A stretch of DNA of 64,000 nucleotides from Sulfurimonas sp. (GCA_011391635.1 JAABQD010000001.1:62001-126000); one strand, 5' to 3'; positions 53,021 to 61,698 are shown, numbered from the stretch's first letter. Numbers and translations: made by a program. The notes: generated by a model not told the origin, from the sequence alone.

Positions 53021-53488
53021 TTAAGACAACTCAGCCAATAAATTTTTTCTTGCTTCTGGTGAGAGTTTTTTTAACGCTGATTTAATTTCATCAGCATCTT
53101 TCTCATCTTTTGCAACATTTAAATCTTTAAGTTCTTTCTCTTTTGCATCCTTATTGGCTCTTAGTATTGCTTCAAGTACAGTGATGGCTGAGAGTACATC
53201 AGGAAAGTTCTCGTACTCTTTTTTAAGAGTAGATAATGTTTCTGGTAAATTAGGTACCTTAGATTGAATAGAATCAATGTCATTTGGCTTACTCACTGTC
53301 AGTGGTGGTTGCCCTGTCCACTCTCTAAAGTCTTTTCTGAAAGTCTTGTTTATTTTTAAACAAGCTTCCTCTTCATCCATACCATCCTTAATTAGGTTAA
53401 TAACCTTATCAACATTACCAACTTGAATAGCTTTTTCATCTTCATCCTTAGTAGTAATATAAATCTCATAACCTTTATAATCAATCAT
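53021..53488 (-). CDS. Hypothetical charged helical protein
   Basis: A 155-residue acidic protein. It begins with IDYKGYEIYITTKDEDEKAIQVGN (strand-rich) and then is helical to the end, with a Lys/Asp/Glu-rich coiled-coil-like region (about residues 95-150, ALKKLSPEARKNLLAELS). No family recognised. No partner gene is adjacent; it lies between two REP-like sequences, so it may be part of an acquired patch. Confidence 0.55.
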   Translation of the reverse strand: MIDYKGYEIYITTKDEDEKAIQVGNVDKVINLIKDGMDEEEACLKINKTFRKDFREWTGQPPLTVSKPNDIDSIQSKVPNLPETLSTLKKEYENFPDVLSAITVLEAILRANKDAKEKELKDLNVAKDEKDADEIKSALKKLSPEARKNLLAELS

Positions 53489-53770
53489 AATAGTATCTCC
53501 ATCTGTCTATAATGGAGTTATTGTACCGTAAAATAACAATTATTATATATTATAGTTATTTATGGAGATCAAATCACTACCATCTTTACGAGTTGCTCTT
53601 ATAGATAGTCGTTAGCACTGGTAATCCTACGCAATAGTTTTCTCGTTCCACCTCGAGATTGGGATTTCCACATGCCACTTGGTGTATCATTCGTAACAAA
53701 AAATTTAAAAAAATGAACACTCTCAACCTAAAAAATTAGGTACAATAACCATCAATGTAAGGAAATTTCG
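53489..53770. other. Intergenic region before the N-acetyltransferase gene
   Basis: 282 bases. Contains the half REP-like motif (53642-53654) and directly after it a copy of the iterated word (53668). No reading frame, tRNA or riboswitch is apparent. AAGGAAA before the ATG at 53771 is a usable ribosome binding site. Confidence 0.5.
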
Positions 53771-54523
53771 ATGACTGCTTCTACTTTTTTGCTCCCTGAC
53801 TACCTCAAACGCATCAGCTACAACGGGAATGTCCAAAATGATTTAAAAACATTAACTGCACTTATGAGTCTACAACTCCAATCAGTTGCGTTTGAAAATA
53901 CCGAAGTTCAAGCGGGGCGGATTCCCTCTCTTATCACAGAAGATATTTATGAAAAAATTGTTACGCACAAACGCGGTGGGTACTGCTACGAGGTAAACGG
54001 TCTGTTTGCCATGGCACTCACTGCAATCGGGTTTGAGTGGTATTTTGCAGGTGCACGACCGATGTTTTACCCTACTCGCCGTCCTAAAACACATATGGTT
54101 GTCATAGTCGTTATTGATGGAAAAAGCTATCTTTGTGACACAGGATTTGGTGGATATGGGATTCGAGAGCCTTTGGAAGTTGTGGAGATAGATGCGACGG
54201 AGCAAAATGGGGATGCATTTAGGTTGAAATTACACGATGGCGAATATGTTCTCAGCTCTTTTGTAAATAATGAGTGGGCACCGCAATACGGTTTTGCTCT
54301 CATTTCTCAAGAGTGGATTGAGTTTAGCCTTGCGAACCATTTTAACGCCACCCATCCCGAGACAATATTCACCACAAAAAAGTTAGCCGTCATGCAAACA
54401 CCCTCAGGGCGAAAAATCCTCGTGGACAATACGCTCAAAATCATCGAAAAAGGTGTTCTCACGGTGAGTGAAGTTGATTATAACTCAGCGGCAGTGGAAC
54501 TTTTTGGGTTATGCGTAGAGTAA
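53771..54523 (+). CDS. Arylamine N-acetyltransferase
   Basis: A 250-residue NAT-family enzyme. The catalytic triad is visible: Cys in HKRGGYCYEVNGLF (about residue 70), His in RPKTHMVVIV (about 108) and Asp in YLCDTGFGGYG (about 123). It transfers acetyl from acetyl-CoA to arylamines; in bacteria members also join ansamycin and other secondary metabolite chains. Orphan location, so a detoxification role is the simplest view. Confidence 0.9.
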   Translation: MTASTFLLPDYLKRISYNGNVQNDLKTLTALMSLQLQSVAFENTEVQAGRIPSLITEDIYEKIVTHKRGGYCYEVNGLFAMALTAIGFEWYFAGARPMFYPTRRPKTHMVVIVVIDGKSYLCDTGFGGYGIREPLEVVEIDATEQNGDAFRLKLHDGEYVLSSFVNNEWAPQYGFALISQEWIEFSLANHFNATHPETIFTTKKLAVMQTPSGRKILVDNTLKIIEKGVLTVSEVDYNSAAVELFGLCVE

Positions 54524-54568
54524 GACGCAAACCCAAGTGAAAAAATACCTTTTGGCATCAAACGAACT

Positions 54569-57349
54569 CTAAATTTGTACTATTTTTATTTCATCTTCTA
54601 AGAGATAACAGATATACCCACGCACCTCATCTTTTGTAATCTCTTCGACTGCTTTTACATAGTAATTCACTTGCTTTATGTGGTGGCTTGAGTAGGCAAA
54701 TGAACTTTTGTAATCAATTACATTCCAAAATATTTCTGAGAAAAGAGAGCTTTTTTCTTGTTTTTCACCTTTGACCAATAAATCTATATATCTCAAATTG
54801 TTTTTATAGCGTATCGCTTTTTCTCTGTAACACTCGCCATCTATGAGAAGCTTAAACTCCCCAGAATCCAAAAGCATAGAAACTCTTTTTGTGATATCTT
54901 CTATCTCTTGATCTTCTAAAATCGTTCCATATTTGTTACGCATCATATTCTTGGCATGTGGAATATTAGAGAGTTGAAATTCGCCCAACATCTCAAGCAT
55001 ATAGTGCATTGCAAGACCAAAGTTGATGGATTTTAAATCCTCTTCTACACTCTCTTCTAGTGCCAAGATATCGCTCTGTGTGCCATAGTAGAGGGGTTTA
55101 TACTCGAGTGGTTTGAAGTTATCTTGGCATGTGGAAATGTGTGTTTTATTTCCACATGTGCCCGAGCGAAGCGACAAATACCCTTGGGGTGCCAGTATGC
55201 CACTCGTTCCACATGCCAAGTCAAGAGTTTCAAACTCCGATTTTTTCGCTTTTGCAATCACGATAAGATTTTCTCTTGCTCTTGTAAATGCGACATAGAG
55301 GGCGTTAAGACTATCTTCTTGAGCCAATGTTTCCTCTTTTTGGAGTGCATTTGCATAATCACTATCGAGTGCATCTCTGCCACTTGTTCTCAAATAGAGA
55401 TTTTGAAGCCTGATGCCATCATACTCATAAATGATTGCATCTCTTGAAGAGGGTGGATTTTTGAGTCTATCGAGGACGATGACATGCTCATACTCAAGCC
55501 CTTTGGATTTGTGAATCGTCAAAACCCGTACACCTCGCACATCCGAGGCTGCAGCGGATATATCGAGCCTCTCATACTCAAAAAGGAGAGCTTCGACATC
55601 CGCATATTTGCTAAGTGCACTCAAAAAACGAATCAAATGAAAATCATCGCTAAAAAGCCCATAACACTCCATCGCTTTTTTGACAATATCTACAAGTTTG
55701 GTTTGCGTAAAATCGACCTTTTTTATCTCTTGCAACTTCTGATTTATCAGTGCAAAAAAGTTGTGTCTGTAAATCTCTGCTCCAAAATAGAGATACTTCA
55801 AATATTCTAGTATAGCTTTGACACTTTTTTGGTTGATGAGTTTTGTTGTTGTTTCGGTGACGACTTCGATATGCTCCTCTTGGAGTCTCTCTTTTATCGC
55901 TTCGCCATCACCATTTGTAGCACATAAAATAGCTATTTCGTTGATATCAGCCCCCAAAGAGAGGAGTCGTTTGACTTGCGTTATCGCCTCCTCGAGTAGC
56001 TCGTCATTTTGGATGACTTCGACATAACCGCCCTGTGCGTCGGCTCTTACTTTTTGAGGCTGGTAATTTTTGATTTTGTTTTTAAAAACAGTGTTGACAA
56101 ACTCAATAATCTCTTTTTGAGAGCGGTAATTTGTCAAAAGTGGCTCGACATGGGTGTTGCACTCTTGTGCAACTTCTCCAAATAAGGCACTCACGCCACC
56201 ACGAAATCTGTAAATAGACTGCTTCACATCGCCCACAAAAAAGAAGCTTCCCTCATCAAAAATACCTTTACCTGAAACTATCTCCTCGATAAGCGGTTTT
56301 AAAATCTCATACTGTAAAATACTCGTATCTTGAAACTCATCGAGCAACATGTGTTCAATCTGAGCATCCAGCCGAAAGTACAAAAATTCGCTATCCAAGC
56401 GCTCTTTGAGAAGATAATGCACAAGCACCGTCACATCATTAAAACTGAGTTCGCTATCATCTGTGTAGAGTGCTTTTTTGGATTTGACATAGATTGCCAC
56501 AAGTTCGCTTAGTGCGTAAAAAAAATTCTGCTCTTTAGCTTGATGGTACTTTTTTATCGCCTCTTTTATCGCCCGTAAATGGATATCCATCTCGGGCGTA
56601 AAACATTTTGAAAAGGTGCTGTAATTGAGCGAATCTCGTCCAAGCCAATTTTTAGCCAGAAGTGCCTCAAAATCCTCTGCATAAACTCCACTTTTCGCCG
56701 TTGCAGAGGCTTTGTCACAATTTTCTACTACATTTCTGAGTGCTTCCAAACTATCCATCGCCTCATTTTCGTAGTGCCAAAACTCTTGCTTCGTAAATTT
56801 GAGATGGCTCAGCTCATTTTGTTTGATATAAAATGCATCCAATAGAGCAAAGATATCTGTAAGCCTCTTTTTGGATTGAAGCGAGAGTGTGATAAGCGTC
56901 TCTTTTTTCCCCGCTACACTCACTTCTTTGAGAAATCTTGAGAGAAGTTTGAGTTCATGTTGCGAACTCATGGTTGAGAAATCAGGCATCAACGAGGCAT
57001 AAAGAGAGAACTTACGCAAAATTTGTGTAAAAAATTTATCGATGGTCATGATTTTTGTATTTGCATTTAAAAACGCATCTAAAATCTTTTGACGGTTTTG
57101 GAGCAACTCCTCTTTGGACAAACCAGTTACTTGGACTATCTCATCGAGTTCGCCACGATTTTCAAGCTCTTCGAGGGTGAGAACGATTCGCTCTTGCATC
57201 TCGTATGCTGCTTTGTTTGTAAAAGTTAGTGCCAAAATCTTTGAGGGCATCGCCCCTTTGTAGAGCAGACTCAGATACCGAACAACAAGCATAAAAGTCT
57301 TCCCACTTCCTGCACTTGCTTCGTAAGCTAGATTTTTTATAAACATCAT
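54569..57349 (-). CDS. addA: AddA/RecB-like helicase-nuclease
   Basis: A 926-residue UvrD/RecB-type helicase with a C-terminal nuclease. Walker A is EASAGSGKTF (residue 10), Walker B MLLDEFQDTS (about 340), motif VI-type VAFTRARENL (about 707) and VRVLTIHKSKGLEYEHVIVLD (motif V region, about 625). The nuclease has YIDLLV and VIDYKSS (about residue 890), a PD-(D/E)XK set. It acts with the AddB-like protein at 57984 in repair of double-strand breaks. Separated from it by a lipoprotein gene on the other strand. Three copies of the iterated word are inside, giving NIPHAK and LACGT. Confidence 0.9.
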   Translation of the reverse strand: MMFIKNLAYEASAGSGKTFMLVVRYLSLLYKGAMPSKILALTFTNKAAYEMQERIVLTLEELENRGELDEIVQVTGLSKEELLQNRQKILDAFLNANTKIMTIDKFFTQILRKFSLYASLMPDFSTMSSQHELKLLSRFLKEVSVAGKKETLITLSLQSKKRLTDIFALLDAFYIKQNELSHLKFTKQEFWHYENEAMDSLEALRNVVENCDKASATAKSGVYAEDFEALLAKNWLGRDSLNYSTFSKCFTPEMDIHLRAIKEAIKKYHQAKEQNFFYALSELVAIYVKSKKALYTDDSELSFNDVTVLVHYLLKERLDSEFLYFRLDAQIEHMLLDEFQDTSILQYEILKPLIEEIVSGKGIFDEGSFFFVGDVKQSIYRFRGGVSALFGEVAQECNTHVEPLLTNYRSQKEIIEFVNTVFKNKIKNYQPQKVRADAQGGYVEVIQNDELLEEAITQVKRLLSLGADINEIAILCATNGDGEAIKERLQEEHIEVVTETTTKLINQKSVKAILEYLKYLYFGAEIYRHNFFALINQKLQEIKKVDFTQTKLVDIVKKAMECYGLFSDDFHLIRFLSALSKYADVEALLFEYERLDISAAASDVRGVRVLTIHKSKGLEYEHVIVLDRLKNPPSSRDAIIYEYDGIRLQNLYLRTSGRDALDSDYANALQKEETLAQEDSLNALYVAFTRARENLIVIAKAKKSEFETLDLACGTSGILAPQGYLSLRSGTCGNKTHISTCQDNFKPLEYKPLYYGTQSDILALEESVEEDLKSINFGLAMHYMLEMLGEFQLSNIPHAKNMMRNKYGTILEDQEIEDITKRVSMLLDSGEFKLLIDGECYREKAIRYKNNLRYIDLLVKGEKQEKSSLFSEIFWNVIDYKSSFAYSSHHIKQVNYYVKAVEEITKDEVRGYICYLLEDEIKIVQI

Positions 57350-57454
57350 CTCTCTTTAAATCTTTTACTTTTATAGGAGCCACATCATAACAAAATTTGT
57401 TCCCAAATGTAAAAAATGCTATACTTTTTTCAAAAAACTCTCGCAAGGTTCGAC

Positions 57455-57976
57455 ATGAAAAAAATCACGCAAATCTCTCTTCTTCTTGCACTTCTCGTCA
57501 CTTTCTCAGGCTGTTTCAACAATGAACCTCCAAAATGTTCGGATGAGGGTGTCAAACAGACACTCAAAGATTTATATACAAGATGGACAGACCCTAATAG
57601 TAAAGAGAAGTTGCTCGTGTCAGCACTCTTGCCCCAAACAATCTCTGAAATCTCCTCTTTTCGCAGTGTCTCGTACGATAAGGAAACAAAATTGCGTTCG
57701 TGCAAAGCAAGTGCCAAATTCCAAAATGGGAGCGAAGCTGCAATAGAGTACACAGTCCAAACCAATGAAGAGGATAGTTCACAATACTATGTCGAACTCA
57801 GTGCCGACTTTTTGCAAAGCTTAATCATGAACTCTGCAATGAGTAAATTTACCAATACTCAAAAAGATGAACCGACACCAGAAGCTGAGATAAAGAACGA
57901 AAAAGCGTTGCCAATGGTGCCGGAACTAGATGGAAATGTTAAGTGGTTCAATGAAGAAAATAAACAACCAAATTGA
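57455..57976 (+). CDS. Putative lipoprotein between addA and addB
   Basis: About 173 residues with a lipoprotein signal (KKITQISLLLALLVTFSGC). The mature part begins with several Cys residues and continues with a fold that includes FQNGSEAAIEYTVQ, the pattern of small hypothetical epsilonproteobacterial lipoproteins. Function unknown. The ATG at 57455 fits the signal peptide. It stands between convergent/divergent recombination genes and may be unrelated to them. Confidence 0.68.
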   Translation: MKKITQISLLLALLVTFSGCFNNEPPKCSDEGVKQTLKDLYTRWTDPNSKEKLLVSALLPQTISEISSFRSVSYDKETKLRSCKASAKFQNGSEAAIEYTVQTNEEDSSQYYVELSADFLQSLIMNSAMSKFTNTQKDEPTPEAEIKNEKALPMVPELDGNVKWFNEENKQPN

Positions 57977-57983
57977 GTAGTTT

Positions 57984-60329
57984 TTAGGCTCTGTTGCAAA
58001 GCATTGTGTATTCACAAAATAGACAGTTTTTCAACTCTTCACACTTGTCAAACTCATGTGTTTCATGTGCCGAGATATCTTTGATGTTTGATTCTAGCAC
58101 TGCGAGTTTCTCTTTCAAAAATGGCTCTTCGACTATTTTGGACTCTTTTAAATCGTAATATCCACATGCCAAAACATTCCCTTGCGTCTGAGCCAACAAA
58201 TAATAAAACTCCAACTGAAAGTCAGTAGCTTCTGTAAAATTTTTGGCTGTGTAAATCGGGTAATTGCCTGTTTTGTAATCAAGAACAAATAGCTCATCGC
58301 CTCTTTTGTCGATTCTATCAATTACGCCATTGAGAGTAACTCCAGCAAATTCGCATGTTAAAGGTTCTTCACGCATTTCCACATGCCAAGACTCTTTAAA
58401 TCTCTCTACTTCATTTACACAAAACTCATCCATTCTTCTTTTTTGCAGACTGATGAGATATTTGTCGAGTTCACTCTTTCCACATGCCAAGTCAAGCTCT
58501 TTGTGCAAATCTTTTTTGAGTTCCTCTGCATTTGTGTAGCTATTTTTTTTATTATAAAGCTCTTTGAGTGCGGTGTGAACGGCTGTTCCTATCTCCCACT
58601 CCTCGGGCATATCTTTTGGGATGGTATGTGAAAAGAGATTTTGTATATATTTGTAATAAAATTTTCGTCGGCATGTCAAAAATGTTTTTAATTTAGTCGC
58701 TGAGAGTTGATTTTCTCTAAAATTATAAACTCCTACAATCTTCTCATCACTCTTGGCATGTGGAACATTTTTGGTAAAAAGTATATTTGCGTACTCCATC
58801 TCGGCATGTGGATTCTCTTCTTTGATTTGAAGCTGTTTCAAAAACCTTGAAGCACTGCTTTCGCTCGATTTTACATAGGAGATTGCTACCTCTTTGGAGC
58901 GGTTGATGAGCATTTGATAGTAATGCTTTTGGAGATTTTCTCTATCTTGCATAGTCGGAAGCGAAGCTATTTCTCTAATATTTGTGTTCAAAAACATATC
59001 TTTATCACTTCGTTTTGGCACATTTGAATCGCTAAAGTCTACAACTATTACAGCATCAAACTCCACGCCCCTCGTCTCTAACACACCCATAACAGTAATT
59101 TTTCCACCTCGTACATCATCGAGCGTTCTCTCACTGAGGCGTTGCATAAAAACCAAAATGAGTGATTTCACACTCATCTCTTGCATGTGTGGCAAAATTG
59201 TTTTGAATTTGTAAATCTCCTCTTCAAAGATTTTGAGTTCAATCTTGGAGGTGATACTCTCTTTGTAGTGGTTTAAAAACTCTATAAAGTCTATCTCTGA
59301 AACTTTTTTGTAGTACAAGCCAACGAGTTGCGTATAAAACTCATCGCCTACTCTCTGGACTCTTGATTGATTTTCGCAGGAGTCTTGTTCGATGAGTTGG
59401 CATGTGGAACTTAGTTTTTCGTATGTTTTTGTCTGCGTATAGGGGATACCCATTGCGAAGTTTAAATTGGATTTCTCATCAAATACTTTAAGAAGGTGTG
59501 CCATATTTTCATCTGGCAAAACTACAGCGACTTTTTCTGCTTCAAACCCTTTTTTTATAAAGTCATACACTTTTTTCTTGATGTATGCAATCTGCAAAAG
59601 AGGCTCACTGAAAGATTCACAACTAATTTTTTTATTTTTTTCTATCTCTGTTTTTTCAAGGATTGTTTTTGTGTTGAGAGAAAATCTGTATCTATGATTT
59701 TTTTCTAACTCTATGCCGATTTCTGAAAATTTACTCTGCATTTTTGTATTGAAAGCTGTTGTATTGAGTATCAATTGCACACTGCAAAACTCGCAACACT
59801 TCATAAGAAGTTCTAGCTCGAAATTGGTCATATGCCCTTCGATGTGTACTTCTATGTCACTATGAAGTTTTGCAAATTCTGCATTAAATGTATAAAGTTT
59901 TGGTAAAAAAATTCTGTCTAATATTTTTCGTTCACTACAAAGTGCTTCATATCGTTTGTATAACTCTTGTAAAATCGTGATATGCTCTTCATACTCAGCA
60001 TAAATATCGGAACTATGAAGCTTCGAGATATCATACATCTCAGCACTTAGTTCTTCGTAAAACTTAAAGATATAGCTGGAGTTTTTCGTAAAAGTAAAAA
60101 AGTTTCTCTGAATTTGAAGTGTATCAAATGCTTTAAAGTCAGACGCTTCAAGAAGAAGTAAAACCCTGCTATCTTCATCTGCGATTTTAAAATCTTTGAC
60201 GACACAAAGCTTAGTAATAAAATCTGACATAGTAATAAAGTTTGGTAAAAAGAGCGTAGATTCTTCGATACGAAGTTGTTCATGCCTAATCGCACGAGCA
60301 GAGGAGAGAACGATTGTAGCTTGGTTCAT
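57984..60329 (-). CDS. addB: AddB-like nuclease/helicase-scaffold subunit
   Basis: A 781-residue protein. The C-terminal part is a RecB-type nuclease with a 4Fe-4S cluster: first Cys in FLTCRRKFYYKY (about residue 562), nuclease residues in VIDRIDKRGDELFVLDYKTGN (about 680) and the cluster triad CLFCEYTMLC at the end. The middle contains VMGVLETRGVEFDAVIVVDF (about 412), a helicase motif remnant usual in AddB. No Walker A (GxxGxGKT) is visible at the N-terminus, so it should not hydrolyse ATP. Six copies of the iterated word lie inside. Confidence 0.88.
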   Translation of the reverse strand: MNQATIVLSSARAIRHEQLRIEESTLFLPNFITMSDFITKLCVVKDFKIADEDSRVLLLLEASDFKAFDTLQIQRNFFTFTKNSSYIFKFYEELSAEMYDISKLHSSDIYAEYEEHITILQELYKRYEALCSERKILDRIFLPKLYTFNAEFAKLHSDIEVHIEGHMTNFELELLMKCCEFCSVQLILNTTAFNTKMQSKFSEIGIELEKNHRYRFSLNTKTILEKTEIEKNKKISCESFSEPLLQIAYIKKKVYDFIKKGFEAEKVAVVLPDENMAHLLKVFDEKSNLNFAMGIPYTQTKTYEKLSSTCQLIEQDSCENQSRVQRVGDEFYTQLVGLYYKKVSEIDFIEFLNHYKESITSKIELKIFEEEIYKFKTILPHMQEMSVKSLILVFMQRLSERTLDDVRGGKITVMGVLETRGVEFDAVIVVDFSDSNVPKRSDKDMFLNTNIREIASLPTMQDRENLQKHYYQMLINRSKEVAISYVKSSESSASRFLKQLQIKEENPHAEMEYANILFTKNVPHAKSDEKIVGVYNFRENQLSATKLKTFLTCRRKFYYKYIQNLFSHTIPKDMPEEWEIGTAVHTALKELYNKKNSYTNAEELKKDLHKELDLACGKSELDKYLISLQKRRMDEFCVNEVERFKESWHVEMREEPLTCEFAGVTLNGVIDRIDKRGDELFVLDYKTGNYPIYTAKNFTEATDFQLEFYYLLAQTQGNVLACGYYDLKESKIVEEPFLKEKLAVLESNIKDISAHETHEFDKCEELKNCLFCEYTMLCNRA

Positions 60330-60340
60330 AACTTATTTTA

Positions 60341-60361
60341 GCATGTGGAATTTCCACATGC
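60341..60361. terminator. Inverted word pair between addB and the FixH gene
   Basis: GCATGTGGAA and its exact complement TTCCACATGC flank a single T. It lies between the minus-strand FixH-like gene end (60401) and the addB start (60329), so it may stop the cco-operon transcript before addB. The right arm is part of a full copy of the iterated word. Confidence 0.6.
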
Positions 60362-60400
60362 CATCTCTAAGTACAAGAGTATGTTTTGTGCTCATAAATA

Positions 60401-60907
60401 TTAATATTCAGTAGCTTTTTTAACTCTGGTGTCGGTTTTAACATTGTAATATCTTTGTATCATACCAACGCTCACTTGTGCCATAATATCCCATCGACCC
60501 TCTTTTTCAAGTTTGATAGTTTCAAAAGTATATACGCCATCTTTAAATGTAGGATTGTTTAGCTCTTTGTCAAGTGCATGACTATCAGGGCGTGTTATCA
60601 TGACTTTGATTTTAGCATTTTCAACTCTATTTCCACTCAAATCACTTACTTTGTATTTGATTATCGTATTTTCTTGAGTTAATGTATCTGTTACATACTC
60701 AATTTTGTACTTTTTATCAAATTCAATTTGAGCTTCTATCAACTCATTCGCATTTGCATCAGCATCATGGTAACCCATCATATAAGTATCACTCTTTTCA
60801 ACTGGAGCTTTACTTGCTATTACGACTGTTGCAACGCTCGCTCCAAAAATCATGAAAATAGAAATAGCTATCGCATAGGGCCAAATGTTTGTATTATTTT
60901 TCTTCAA
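60401..60907 (-). CDS. FixH-like protein, cbb3 oxidase assembly region
   Basis: A 168-residue protein with one N-terminal membrane helix (WPYAIAISIFMIFGASVATVVI) and a soluble periplasmic domain with LSGNRVENAKIKVMITRPDSH and GVYTFETIKLEKEGRWDIMAQV, matching FixH. FixH proteins help in copper delivery or assembly of cbb3 oxidase. It is the last gene of the cco operon in the Campylobacter order and overlaps the upstream gene by 14 bases. Confidence 0.82.
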   Translation of the reverse strand: MKKNNTNIWPYAIAISIFMIFGASVATVVIASKAPVEKSDTYMMGYHDADANANELIEAQIEFDKKYKIEYVTDTLTQENTIIKYKVSDLSGNRVENAKIKVMITRPDSHALDKELNNPTFKDGVYTFETIKLEKEGRWDIMAQVSVGMIQRYYNVKTDTRVKKATEY

Positions 60908-61598
60908 TGTCTAGCCTTTTTTTATACAGTTTTCTTTTTATAAGCATGACTATACCATAAACTATAAAACCATAAAATACTATTTTTATGAATAGCATCA
61001 TATTTCTATTGGAATTACCTGCTGCATTATCCAAGACTACACTTTTACTTGCTGCAATTTGCTCAGCGATATCTGTATAGCCATTAAACATTGCACCAGA
61101 ATATTTACCAAGTGTTTCACCATCTTTAGCTTTTCCAGCGAGAAGTGGTACAATCGTTCCACCTGAATCTGTAACCATCTCTTTAAAACTATCAAAACCA
61201 TGATTGTAAAAAAGAGCCATTATAAAAGCTTGTACTGAAGATGCTACGGGACTTAAAACTTGTCTTTTATCAAAATACTCATACAAAGAAGTATCATTTG
61301 CTAATATATCTATTTTTGAATCTAATTCCGAGAATGTAAGCAATATTGTAGGTTCATTCAAATCTTTTAGTAGTTCTGTTTCATATTCAACAATGTTTTT
61401 ATTATCTGGTAATTTCTTAAGCATTATTAATCTTAAAGCTATACCTGTCTTACTATGTAATTCAGCTCCAAGTTTTTCTACGTCTGCATTAAATTTAGGA
61501 TTAAAAATCAACTCGTCTTTGTACAAAAACTCTGCTGATAATGTTGTTTGAAAAATGATTGTGAGGATGAGGGCCGCAAGCCCTCTCGAAAATTTCAA
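60894..61598 (-). CDS. Signal-peptide protein with TPM-like domain and C-terminal anchor
   Basis: A 234-residue protein with a signal peptide (LAALILTIIFQTTLSA), a domain whose order fits the TPM/YgcG phosphatase-like fold (ADVEKLGAELHSKTGIALRLIML, then PTILLTFSELDSKIDILAND), and a C-terminal membrane helix followed by a Lys-rich cytoplasmic end. A protein of this description stands in the same place in Campylobacter cco regions. Probably helps with oxidase assembly or stability; inference. Confidence 0.65.
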   Translation of the reverse strand: MKFSRGLAALILTIIFQTTLSAEFLYKDELIFNPKFNADVEKLGAELHSKTGIALRLIMLKKLPDNKNIVEYETELLKDLNEPTILLTFSELDSKIDILANDTSLYEYFDKRQVLSPVASSVQAFIMALFYNHGFDSFKEMVTDSGGTIVPLLAGKAKDGETLGKYSGAMFNGYTDIAEQIAASKSVVLDNAAGNSNRNMMLFIKIVFYGFIVYGIVMLIKRKLYKKRLDIEEK

Positions 61599-61608
61599 AG
61601 AAATCTTC

Positions 61609-61698
61609 CTAACCGATATAAAGGTGATTAGGTGTTAACACCACAAAGAGAGTATATGCGGCCATAATTACTAGACCTAATGTGATTAATTTATCCAT
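61609..61698 (-). CDS. 29-residue membrane peptide, translationally coupled
   Basis: A short frame from ATG (61698) to TAG: MDKLITLGLVIMAAYTLFVV, then LTPNHLYIG. It is almost all one membrane helix. The ATG overlaps the DUF4006 stop (TAATG) and GGGAG lies 6 bases before it inside that gene. It ends 11 bases before the next gene of the operon. I found it by reading the gap between two operon genes; such small single-helix subunits are known partners of cbb3 oxidases (CcoM, CcoH), but no family is claimed. Confidence 0.68.
   Translation of the reverse strand: MDKLITLGLVIMAAYTLFVVLTPNHLYIG

Larger units (their letters stand above)
282..60362. repeat. Dispersed iterated word, consensus TTCCACATGCCAAG (37 exact 9-mer cores)
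   Basis: The 9-mer CCACATGCC or its complement was counted by eye on both strands. Forward copies start at 2542, 17556, 19562, 20889, 21545, 23485, 26642, 28618, 29951, 31467, 32809, 33106, 47577, 51697, 53668, 55209, 58162, 58379, 58480 and 60354. Reverse copies (GGCATGTGG) start at 282, 7263, 17597, 18404, 20918, 23505, 30632, 30647, 32135, 43304, 47005, 48675, 54953, 55126, 58755, 58803 and 59399. A T precedes the core in 35 of 37 and an A follows in 28 of 37; 14 continue as CCAAG. Near copies with one mismatch occur, for example at 18389, 32774 and 60340. Most copies are inside genes. This resembles DNA uptake sequences, but the function is inference. Confidence 0.9.

Noticed and set aside
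282..60362. The iterated word as an insertion-sequence terminal repeat or REP
   Set aside because: Copies are mostly intragenic, in all frames, not flanked by longer homology, and too short; the REP-like palindrome at 52981 is a different sequence.
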